The notes beneath the pieces are model-generated. The model searched no databases, was not told where the DNA came from, and was given only the letters and a program-made list of their open reading frames with translations. From assembly GCA_937863195.1 (NCBI GenBank), contig CALMET010000182.1, positions 1 through 6,270 on the forward strand: 6,270 nucleotides of DNA. The letters are read 5' to 3'. Every line of letters starts with the position of its first letter. Positions within the stretch are counted from its first letter, which is position 1. This DNA is from an uncultured bacterium (lineage in GTDB: Bacteria > Patescibacteria > ABY1 > SG8-24 > 2-12-FULL-60-25). Both the position numbers and the translations under genes were made by a program. Of the stretch, positions 1 through 5,495 are shown in pieces.

Positions 1-1
1 A

Positions 2-1087
2 CTCAGCTTAACCTTGCTACAAAACGGCTCTCATTTTACCGCCCTCCTTTTAGCGCTGGTAGCCATCACCATTCATCCCTTAGGCGGAACCTTTTTATTC
101 GCACTTCTCTTAGGCGCTATCGCTCGTAAAAAATACCCGCATTGGCTCACGCTCATTGGGAGCTTTTTTGTGAGCCTTGTCGCTATTCTTGGTCCTTTTT
201 ATCTCTATTACCGTTTAGGTGGCGGTACGATTTTACCTTTCACAACTGAGGGGTTATTTGGCACGATAGACATTCTATTTAGATCTCCAGTGCAATGGCG
301 TCAGGCTTTTTGGCATCCTTTAAGCATTGTTTATGCTTACTTCTATCTCTGGCCAACGGTTATCGCATTTATCGGCATCACTGAGCTACTCAGAACATCC
401 AAACAGCAAACAATCTTTCATGTATCTCAGGCGTTCGCCCTGATACTAGGCGCGATTATCGTGGCGAGCCAGTTTCGTTTTTTTGATATCGTTGCGGGCG
501 AACAGTATGAATTTGCCTTTAGACTCGTCAGTCTCGCTCCTTGGGTCTTTTTTATCCCGTTCACACAGGCTATAGCCCGATTAAAGCATTGGCTGATCTA
601 TCCGGCGATTATCGCGACGCTCTTCATCTCTTACCCGCAATTCAACGCCCATATCCCATTTTATGCGCCTACAGTAAGTGCGCTTGATATCAAAACCGTT
701 GATTGGATTGATGAGCGACGAGGCGATAAAAGTCTCACGGTTCTTGCACCTCAACTCGTTTCAGCCGCCGCATTACGCAAGCACGGCTTTAACGAATCCA
801 TCAAAACAAGCGAAGGCGACATTTATCCCTATGCCATACCAACAGGGGATACGCTCTATCGCTACTATCTTGAATTTCTCTCAGGTGAGCGCATGACCGA
901 GACATTAATCGATGTGACTCAGTTCACAAAAACCCAGTATCTATTTATCGTTGTTGATCCGGGTTGGGATCCATACGGTGTTTTAGCGTATTATCTCACT
1001 GGCATCTCTGAATCGAGTGTGCAATTTGAAGAAGGACGGCAAGTGTTTTATCTCACTACCTCACAATCCTTCGTGAATGAACGATAG
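2..1087 (+). CDS. Polytopic membrane protein, C-terminal part (possible GT-C type glycosyltransferase)
   Basis: The reading frame is open from the first bases of the window, so the true start lies upstream and this is a C-terminal fragment of about 361 codons ending in TAG. The TTG at 14 is just an internal codon. Counting from that TTG, hydrophobic helices lie near residues 8-20, 22-37, 45-66, 101-125, 136-152, 169-187 and 192-208. A mostly soluble tail of about 145 residues follows (TVDWIDERRGDKSLTVLA onward). Several membrane helices followed by a soluble tail that opens with a W-[IL] motif after the last helix resembles lipid-linked-sugar glycosyltransferases of the GT-C fold. The catalytic acidic loop of that fold lies near the N-terminus and is not visible, so the enzyme call is an inference. 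A different polytopic membrane protein is possible. The last 40 bp overlap the convergent gene on the other strand. Confidence 0.75.
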   Translation, partial: LSLTLLQNGSHFTALLLALVAITIHPLGGTFLFALLLGAIARKKYPHWLTLIGSFFVSLVAILGPFYLYYRLGGGTILPFTTEGLFGTIDILFRSPVQWRQAFWHPLSIVYAYFYLWPTVIAFIGITELLRTSKQQTIFHVSQAFALILGAIIVASQFRFFDIVAGEQYEFAFRLVSLAPWVFFIPFTQAIARLKHWLIYPAIIATLFISYPQFNAHIPFYAPTVSALDIKTVDWIDERRGDKSLTVLAPQLVSAAALRKHGFNESIKTSEGDIYPYAIPTGDTLYRYYLEFLSGERMTETLIDVTQFTKTQYLFIVVDPGWDPYGVLAYYLTGISESSVQFEEGRQVFYLTTSQSFVNER

Positions 1088-1764
1088 ATACCGGCACCTG
1101 AAATGGTAAAGATCAGGTCATCTGCTTTGATTTCGATATTTGCAACCGCGTCGTTCAGCGAGGCCTTGTTATCAACGGCCTTATCCCATAGCTCCGCTAA
1201 TGTACAAGAAGGTAATGCAATCGCCTGAGGATTTTCAATCTGGGTCGCCTTGTTCGTGTCGCGCTGCATTCCGTGATGAATATAGCTGTAAGAACTGCTC
1301 ACACCACCGCCTGTACGCCTTACATAACGACGTCCGCCCGGCTTAATCACTTCAATATCAATCGGTTCTACCCATTCACCCTTTACCGAAGTACCCGCGC
1401 CTACTGGCGGAGCATCCTTTGGCGGTTCGGCGAGCTTACGAATGAAGCTGTATTCGACCGACGGTGCGTAGCTGTCAGCCTCTAGGTTTACCGTGCCATC
1501 TTTTCTGATATACCGAATCGAAACCTCTTGCAAAAGAGCGCCATCGCCAGCATAGGCCGTCACGGCCGCCAATTGCTCGAGAGGACGATAATTTTTAGGA
1601 TCTCCGGGCGTCTTCGCTGTATGTTCTGCGTAGCTACCAAGTAAATAAGGCATACCCCAGAAGATAAAGACGAAGAATGCGATAAAAAGAACGAGACATC
1701 CACCACAACCAGTCTTCGCATCAATGATTTTTGCAGACACGACAGGGGAGTTGGTGTTTTCCAT
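1048..1764 (-). CDS. Single-pass membrane-anchored protein of unknown function
   Basis: I do not recognise a named family. From the ATG at 1764 the protein has 238 residues: a short polar N-terminus with lysines, a Cys pair (GCGGC, Cys20 and Cys23) at the edge of one strong transmembrane helix (about 24-43), then a soluble domain of about 190 residues. Lysines before the helix suggest an N-in topology with the domain outside the cell. Notable stretches are QLAAVTAYAGDGALLQ, IRYIRKDGTVNLEA, RRYVRRTGGGVSSSYSY and a C-terminal ISGAGIYRSFTKDCE. Cys187 and Cys234 in the outer domain could form a disulfide. A TTG at 1794 would add ten residues (MAKTWDPWSN). An in-frame stop lies four codons upstream of that TTG, so only these two starts are likely, and neither has a clear Shine-Dalgarno sequence. 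The 3' end overlaps the convergent plus-strand gene by 40 bp. Confidence 0.72.
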   Translation of the reverse strand: MENTNSPVVSAKIIDAKTGCGGCLVLFIAFFVFIFWGMPYLLGSYAEHTAKTPGDPKNYRPLEQLAAVTAYAGDGALLQEVSIRYIRKDGTVNLEADSYAPSVEYSFIRKLAEPPKDAPPVGAGTSVKGEWVEPIDIEVIKPGGRRYVRRTGGGVSSSYSYIHHGMQRDTNKATQIENPQAIALPSCTLAELWDKAVDNKASLNDAVANIEIKADDLIFTISGAGIYRSFTKDCEVVR

Positions 1765-1809
1765 ATTAGACCAAGGATCCCAAGTTTTTGCCAAAATGGC
1801 AATTTATGT

Positions 1810-1815
1810 ATTATA
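1810..1815 (-). promoter_or_regulatory. Candidate -10 box (TATAAT) for the membrane-anchored protein gene
   Basis: The minus strand reads exactly TATAAT here. Transcription would start near 1803, just before the TTG at 1794 and about 39 nt before the ATG at 1764. No good TTGACA-like box is seen 16-18 bp upstream, where the sequence is GTCGTA or TGTCGT, so the promoter is plausible but not established. If it is real, use of the TTG would make the mRNA almost leaderless, which favours the ATG start. Confidence 0.4.
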
Positions 1816-1859
1816 TTACGATATTGGTAAAATACGACACATGAGCCCAAAGAGGGATT

Positions 1860-1899
1860 TTGAGCCGTTCTGTAGAAAGTGAGTGCTCTTGAGCCGTTC
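1860..1899. repeat. Direct repeat TTGAGCCGTTC, two copies 29 bp apart
   Basis: TTGAGCCGTTC occurs at 1860-1870 and again at 1889-1899. Both copies are followed within three bases by an AGAAA stretch, so the similarity goes slightly beyond the 11 identical bases. The pair lies about 50-80 bp upstream of the -10 candidate of the leftward gene. It could be a pair of regulator sites or a remnant of a short duplication. Confidence 0.6.
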
Positions 1900-1994
1900 A
1901 GAAAAAAGAAATAGAAAAAACATTTTCAAAAAAAATAAAAACACCGATAACAAAAAGAAAAACGAACCGCTAGGGAAGTACCGTTTTAACGATA

Positions 1995-2032
1995 CTCATG
2001 CGTCGCACAATATATCTTATACGACGTATGGG
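1995..2032 (+). repeat. Inverted repeat with 11-bp arms (RNA stem-loop candidate on + strand)
   Basis: The left arm CTCATGCGTCG (1995-2005) pairs with the right arm CGACGTATGGG (2022-2032) around a 16-base loop. Nine pairs are Watson-Crick and two are G-U wobbles if the plus strand is transcribed. On the minus strand the two wobbles become A-C mismatches, so a folded RNA is more likely from the plus strand. Inside the right arm is a small palindrome, ATACG-A-CGTAT (2019-2029). There is no T-run after the stem, so this is not an intrinsic terminator. Confidence 0.5.
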
Positions 2033-2107
2033 GTGGATTAAACCCTAGAATAGGCCTAAAACCGCGTTTTCCCGTCCTTTGACGTAAATGCCAATATTCG
2101 ACCCTCG

Positions 2108-2143
2108 CTAGGATGCCCTAGGAGCTTTTTGCAGGTCTCCTAG
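2108..2143. repeat. Alternative CTAGG-based hairpins at the 3' end of the small basic gene
   Basis: CTAGG (2108-2112) can pair with CCTAG (2117-2121) around a 4-base loop. Alternatively, CTAGGAG (2118-2124) can pair with CTCCTAG (2137-2143) around a 12-base loop. The two structures share bases and exclude each other. The larger one covers the last codons and the stop codon of the minus-strand gene. There is no T-tract downstream on the minus strand, so I do not call a Rho-independent terminator. Confidence 0.45.
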
Positions 2144-2327
2144 TACCTTTGGCTTTGCCCTGCTCTTGGCGCTTAGTGGCTCTGAGACGATCCCAACGTA
2201 GGCGCACCAATTCAGAGAAGTGTTGGGAGGTCTTTTTAGGACCTAAACGCTCTTTGAGCCTTGTAGAGGTTTTTTTACCACCTTTACGTCCTAACATCGC
2301 GGCAGCTTTCTTGATCTCGGTATCCAT
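2118..2327 (-). CDS. Small highly basic RKGG/RW-motif protein
   Basis: The 69-residue product has 22 Lys/Arg against 6 Asp/Glu and no membrane segment or signal peptide. It contains AAAMLGRKGGKKTSTRL (residues 8-24) and ELVRLRWDRLRA (39-50), then a disordered Lys/Arg-rich tail. The pattern of an Ala-rich helix, a G-[RK]-KGG turn, a middle helix and a closing R-W resembles small uncharacterised bacterial proteins of the type LGRxGGxAxxxxL...RW. Nucleic-acid binding is an inference from charge. The ATG at 2327 has GAGAG 3-7 nt upstream, the best ribosome-site match. The ATG at 2336 (three residues longer) lies only 5 nt from a 20-bp palindrome and has no such site. The frame stays open to an ATG at 2471, but that extension (MGHKRFVFFIRSRK...) looks like translated non-coding DNA. 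Confidence 0.68.
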   Translation of the reverse strand: MDTEIKKAAAMLGRKGGKKTSTRLKERLGPKKTSQHFSELVRLRWDRLRATKRQEQGKAKGTRRPAKSS

Positions 2328-2341
2328 GTCTCTCATCTTAC

Positions 2342-2361
2342 TATACGAAGCGCTTCGTATA
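2342..2361. promoter_or_regulatory. Perfect 20-bp palindrome next to the start of the small basic gene (operator candidate)
   Basis: TATACGAAGC at 2342-2351 is followed without a gap by its exact reverse complement at 2352-2361. The palindrome ends 5 bp before one candidate ATG (2336) and 14 bp before the preferred ATG (2327). This position fits an operator for a dimeric regulator. In RNA it would be a hairpin with an 8-bp stem and a GCGC loop just upstream of the ribosome site. There is no T-run, so it is not a terminator. Confidence 0.6.
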
Positions 2362-2392
2362 CAAGGGTAAAACCATAAATACGCTTTAAATG

Positions 2393-2401
2393 TTATCCAC
2401 A
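2393..2401 (+). promoter_or_regulatory. Consensus DnaA box TTATCCACA
   Basis: The plus strand reads TTATCCACA, identical to the strong DnaA box known from E. coli. It sits in an AT-rich non-coding stretch upstream of the small basic gene and is flanked by a 5-bp inverted repeat, AATGT/ACATT (2389-2403). I found no second box nearby and no dnaA or dnaN gene, so an origin is unlikely. It could be a DnaA-responsive regulatory site or a chance match. Confidence 0.4.
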
Positions 2402-2477
2402 TTAGTATTTTAAAGTAACTTCTTGGGATTTTTCTGCTCCGTATGAAAAACACGAATCGTTTATGACCCATGTTTAG

Positions 2478-2514
2478 ACACCCCTACTCTCCTCTCTTCT
2501 ACCCCACTCTCTCG
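2478..2514 (-). other. Purine-rich tract downstream of ftsQ
   Basis: On the minus strand this stretch is almost all purine (GAGAG and GGAGAG units plus two GGGG runs) with only a few T. It follows the ftsQ stop codon after an AT-rich spacer. It does not form a hairpin and has too few G-runs for a classical quadruplex. No intrinsic terminator for the serS-ftsQ run is visible between 2337 and 2536. Confidence 0.35.
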
Positions 2515-2536
2515 ATGTAGTACTTTATTATTATTT

Positions 2537-3397
2537 TCATTCTTTCACATAGACGCGTCCTGGTACGCGTACATCGATATAATCGTAGATTTTTTTTGCA
2601 CCCTCTTTTGTTTTTTTAAACGCTTGATACGTCTTCACCTGCATCTCGATGGATGCCGTGATATCCATGCGGACTTCTTCGCCATTTTGTGCAAGCACAT
2701 CGAGCTGGGTACTTGATACCGATGGTGGCGTGAATTCACGAAACAGCATTCCTGCGCGTTTTAGGTTGTCGTGCAATTCGATCCACTCTTTTACTTCGCG
2801 ACTATCACCAGCAGTGAATCCCTGAGAAACGTTCTCTTCGAGATTACGTTTAATAATTGGTGCGTCACCAGCTGTCGCGGCGCGCTGTCCTAAGAGGCGT
2901 GCCTGCGCATCTTTTCTTTCGGTGTCATCTAATTCAGACGTGACAACACCATGTAAATCGACCCACGCGTACTGTTGGCGCGAATGAAAGACGATGCGTT
3001 TGGCGCGTTCTTCAACCGTGATTTCGATAGACTGGCCATACCCTTTTTTGACCGTGACATTTGCCGCAAAGAGACGTTCTTTTAGTGTTTCTTCTAGTTT
3101 GGATTGGTCGAGAAACCACGAATGGCGCTTGGGCCATGGACGCCAACCTTCACGCGTATCTAAAACACGAAAGACTTCTTTCGTAACATCAAGTTCGTCT
3201 AATGCCTGCAAGCCATTCGCCTTTACCTCGTTAATCTGAAAAGCGTCTGACATCAATATAACGTGAATCCAACCAATGATGGCAATCACGCCGAATAATC
3301 CAAAAACGGTATCGCGACGCGAAAAACTGCGTGAACGTAAAAAATCGTTCAGCTCACTATTGCGATATAAGACGGATCGTCGGCGCGGAGCATTCAT
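2537..3397 (-). CDS. ftsQ: Cell division protein FtsQ/DivIB
   Basis: FtsQ is a bitopic inner-membrane protein of the divisome. It connects early cytoplasmic and late periplasmic division proteins, chiefly through FtsB/FtsL. The 286-residue product shows the family layout: a basic cytoplasmic N-terminus (1-29), one transmembrane helix (about 30-48), a POTRA domain starting at FQINEVKANGLQAL (53 onward) and ending near ITVEERAKRIVF, then the FtsQ beta domain with YAWVDLHGVV (143-152) and a typical ending YDYIDVRVPGRVYVKE. The length is normal. The ATG lies 3 bp after the ddl stop (TAA GGT ATG) without a properly spaced Shine-Dalgarno, so translation is probably coupled to ddl. Being directly after ddl matches the ddl-ftsQ order of classical division and cell wall clusters, but ftsA and ftsZ do not follow here. 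Confidence 0.9.
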   Translation of the reverse strand: MNAPRRRSVLYRNSELNDFLRSRSFSRRDTVFGLFGVIAIIGWIHVILMSDAFQINEVKANGLQALDELDVTKEVFRVLDTREGWRPWPKRHSWFLDQSKLEETLKERLFAANVTVKKGYGQSIEITVEERAKRIVFHSRQQYAWVDLHGVVTSELDDTERKDAQARLLGQRAATAGDAPIIKRNLEENVSQGFTAGDSREVKEWIELHDNLKRAGMLFREFTPPSVSSTQLDVLAQNGEEVRMDITASIEMQVKTYQAFKKTKEGAKKIYDYIDVRVPGRVYVKE

Positions 3398-3400
3398 ACC

Positions 3401-4348
3401 TTATTTTTTCATGGCATCACGAACCAAAAACGTGACGAGCTGTTCAAATGAGATACCTGCAGCCTTGGCTTCGCGCGGCAATAACGACATAGGCGTTAAG
3501 CCTGGCAAGGTATTTGTCTCAAGCAAGATGAGACCTTTTTTTGGATGTAGCATCATATCTGTTCGTGAATACGATTGGCATCCAAGCGATTGGTGAGCCT
3601 TTAGCGCCAAGCTCTGCGCTTCACGTGTGAGCTTTGGATGAATCGGCGCTGGGCAAAGTTTTTCTGTCTCTTTGTCTTGGTACTTTGCCTCATAAGAAAA
3701 GGTCCCGCGCTTGGTGCGGATTTCAACTACCGGAAGCGCTGAATGACCTAAGACGCCCACGGTTAATTCGCGGCCTTCGATATATTCTTCAACGAGAATG
3801 CGATCGTATTTGCGTAAAAGTTTGGTGATGAGCGCCTCCCAGCCGGCTTTTGGCGGATTAACCGTCACGTCGACACTCGAACCATCGTCAATCGGTTTAA
3901 GCACGATCGCATCACCAATAAGCTTCATCTTGCGTCGTAAAACGTTTTGCTTATTATCCTTCCAAAGCGCACGTGTGACGACGAGTTCTTTTGCCACCGG
4001 TAATTGATTTGCACGATACACTTCTTTTGCACGGACTTTGTCCATCGCAATAGCTGATGCCGAGATACCAGAGCCGGTATACGGTACCTTTAATAGTTCG
4101 AGCATCCCTTGGATCTGGCCGTCCTCTCCTCCGGGGCCGTGGAGGGCGTTAAAAACCACATCATGTTTGCCTTTTTTAAGGGCAACAAAAAATGCCTCGA
4201 GATCATCGCGCAAATCATAACTCTTCACGATGAATCCGGATGCTTTGAGGCCTTTAACGACTTCGAGGCCGGTCTTGAGCGAGATTTCACGCTCTGCAGA
4301 ATCTCCGCCCATGATGACTGCTACGCGCGTGGCCGACGTTTTCTTCAT
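3401..4348 (-). CDS. ddl: D-alanine--D-alanine ligase
   Basis: This cytoplasmic ATP-grasp enzyme joins two D-alanines with ATP to give the D-Ala-D-Ala end of the peptidoglycan stem peptide. The 315-residue product has the full set of family motifs: GGDSAEREISL (14-24, with the substrate-binding Glu19), HGPGGEDG (70-77), PYTGSG (89-94), MDK (102-104), VLKPIDDGSSV (149-159), LVEEYIEGRE (185-194), YEAKY (219-223), SRTDMM (261-266, Arg262 and Asp264) and LLETNTLPGLTPMSLLP (275-291, metal ligands Glu277 and Asn279). Tyr219 at the specificity position indicates a D-Ala-D-Ala rather than a D-Ala-D-Lac ligase. The ATG lies 38 bp after the alr stop and only 3 bp before the ftsQ start. No Shine-Dalgarno is clear, and a TATACT stretch lies 10-15 bp upstream. 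Confidence 0.95.
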   Translation of the reverse strand: MKKTSATRVAVIMGGDSAEREISLKTGLEVVKGLKASGFIVKSYDLRDDLEAFFVALKKGKHDVVFNALHGPGGEDGQIQGMLELLKVPYTGSGISASAIAMDKVRAKEVYRANQLPVAKELVVTRALWKDNKQNVLRRKMKLIGDAIVLKPIDDGSSVDVTVNPPKAGWEALITKLLRKYDRILVEEYIEGRELTVGVLGHSALPVVEIRTKRGTFSYEAKYQDKETEKLCPAPIHPKLTREAQSLALKAHQSLGCQSYSRTDMMLHPKKGLILLETNTLPGLTPMSLLPREAKAAGISFEQLVTFLVRDAMKK

Positions 4349-4357
4349 AATGCCCGA

Positions 4358-4363
4358 AGTATA
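4358..4363 (-). promoter_or_regulatory. Weak -10 candidate (TATACT) between alr and ddl
   Basis: The only sizeable gap inside the gene run (38 bp) contains TATACT on the minus strand. TTACGG lies 17 bp further upstream and is a poor -35 match. Transcription from it would start about 3 nt before the ddl ATG and give a nearly leaderless mRNA. This would allow ddl-ftsQ to be expressed separately from serS-alr. The sequence evidence is thin. Confidence 0.2.
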
Positions 4364-4386
4364 ACGCAGAAACCGACACCCCGTAA

Positions 4387-5493
4387 CTAGTCCACCAAGA
4401 GACGCGGCAAATGCGCGCTGATGCGAGTGACGAGCTCGTAGTTAATGGTGCCCGCGAGTTCAGCGAGCTCTTCGGCGGTGATACGCTTATCACCTTGAGA
4501 ACCAAGCAAAACCACCTCATCACCAACGTTTGCTCCAACGACATCGCTCATATCTATCATGCACATATTCATGCAAATGCGACCAATAACTTTGCATCGC
4601 TTGCCACCAATTAATACCTGGCCACGCGATGAAAAACCCGTACGATCATACCCGTCATAATATCCCGTTGGCAATACAGCAATGACTGAGTCTTTGCTCA
4701 AAACCTCGGTCAATCCATAACTCACCGGTGTACCGGCTTTAAGGGATTTTATTTGAGCGATGCGCGTTTTCCAGGAGAGAACGGGCTTTAGTTCAAATGA
4801 AGACTGCTCACGAATACGCTCAGATGGCCAAAGACCATATTGCGCGATACCGATGCGACTCACGTCATAGCGCAAATCAGGATAAAGCATCGCCGCACCA
4901 CTCGCTGACAGATGAATCTTTACTGAATCAAATTGGTATTCATGAAGAATAGTGATCGCCTTTTGCAATTCGGCATTCTGTTTATCGGTATAGTCACGAT
5001 CTACCACATCTTCAACATTGGCGAGATGCGAATAGAGTCCAGCAAGATGAAGTTTTTGCGCTTTTATTTCATCGAGAAAACCACGAAGCCCGTCTAATGA
5101 AATCCCTTGGCGTGATAATCCTGTTTCAATCGGCAGATGAATCTCCGCTCTTGGGTTTATTGTTGCTATGAGAGATAGAAATTCTCGGTGATAACATGTT
5201 ATCGAAATATTTTCTAACTTCGCTAATTCGTGAAGTTGGTCTTCGGGGATAAATCCTAGGATGAGAATAGGTGCCTTGATCCCCTCCCCTCTTAATTGCT
5301 GAGCTTCTTCGATTGAATCAACGCCAAGCAACGTGACACCTGCTTCTTCAGCAAGTTTAGCGCAATGCAAAAGGCCATGACCATAAGCATTTGCCTTGAT
5401 CACGGCCATTGGCATCGCGGGCGCAACAACTCGCGATAATACTCCCCAATTCTGCAACCAGGCTGAACGCGAAATCTCAACCCAGCTACGCAT
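4387..5493 (-). CDS. alr: Alanine racemase (PLP-dependent)
   Basis: Alr interconverts L- and D-alanine in the cytoplasm and supplies the substrate of the neighbouring ddl. At 368 residues it has the normal length: an N-terminal TIM barrel, then a C-terminal beta domain. Visible motifs are MAVIKANAYGHG (29-40, with the PLP Schiff-base Lys33), YSHLANVED (154-162), SRIGIAQYGLWPS (212-224, Arg213 facing the PLP ring nitrogen), LPTGYYDGYDR (274-284, with the catalytic Tyr278), GRICMNMCMIDMSDV (304-318) and GTINYELVTR (348-357). The position of the usually carbamylated lysine (Lys129 of the Geobacillus enzyme, in HLKxDTG) is Pro121 here (HLPIETGLSRQG). The fold and function call is still secure. 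The ATG follows the serS stop after 2 bp. Confidence 0.94.
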   Translation of the reverse strand: MRSWVEISRSAWLQNWGVLSRVVAPAMPMAVIKANAYGHGLLHCAKLAEEAGVTLLGVDSIEEAQQLRGEGIKAPILILGFIPEDQLHELAKLENISITCYHREFLSLIATINPRAEIHLPIETGLSRQGISLDGLRGFLDEIKAQKLHLAGLYSHLANVEDVVDRDYTDKQNAELQKAITILHEYQFDSVKIHLSASGAAMLYPDLRYDVSRIGIAQYGLWPSERIREQSSFELKPVLSWKTRIAQIKSLKAGTPVSYGLTEVLSKDSVIAVLPTGYYDGYDRTGFSSRGQVLIGGKRCKVIGRICMNMCMIDMSDVVGANVGDEVVLLGSQGDKRITAEELAELAGTINYELVTRISAHLPRLLVD

Positions 5494-5495
5494 AC

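Larger units (their letters stand above)
1765..2117. other. 353-bp region without a convincing gene, rich in repeats and symmetric elements
   Basis: No reading frame here looks protein-like. The region contains a -10 candidate for the leftward gene, two copies of TTGAGCCGTTC, an A-tract-rich stretch at 1902-1962 with runs of five to eight A (possibly curved DNA), an inverted repeat with 11-bp arms at 1995-2032, an 8-bp palindrome TAGGCCTA at 2051-2058, and several CTAG tetramers. Very short frames at 1841-1882 (13 codons) and 1879-1914 (11 codons) both encode an EPF-RK stretch because of the direct repeat. I do not count them as genes. Confidence 0.6.

Noticed and set aside
1560..1850. Minus-strand open frame of 96 codons over the membrane-anchored protein gene
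   Set aside because: It overlaps the better-supported frame, has low-complexity Ser/Leu content and lacks domain-like sequence.
1841..1914. Two tiny plus-strand frames that both encode an EPF-RK stretch
   Set aside because: At 13 and 11 codons, their likeness is fully explained by the TTGAGCCGTTC direct repeat, and no ribosome site is seen.
1957..1988. Intrinsic terminator on the minus strand, with AAAACG/CGTTTT arms before T-runs
   Set aside because: The stem has only two G-C pairs and a loop of about 17-20 bases, which is too weak to support a terminator call.
2389..2403. Replication origin suggested by the DnaA box
   Set aside because: Only one exact box is present, and there is no array of boxes, no dnaA/dnaN and no clear unwinding element.
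2328..2471. 48-residue N-terminal extension of the small basic protein from an ATG at 2471
   Set aside because: The extension is rich in aromatic and hydrophobic residues unlike the rest. It would code through the palindrome and DnaA box, and the ATG has no well-placed ribosome site. The ATG at 2327 is better supported.
2478..2514. G-quadruplex in the purine-rich tract
   Set aside because: Only two GGGG runs occur, with other G-runs of two at most, so a four-tract G-quadruplex is not supported.
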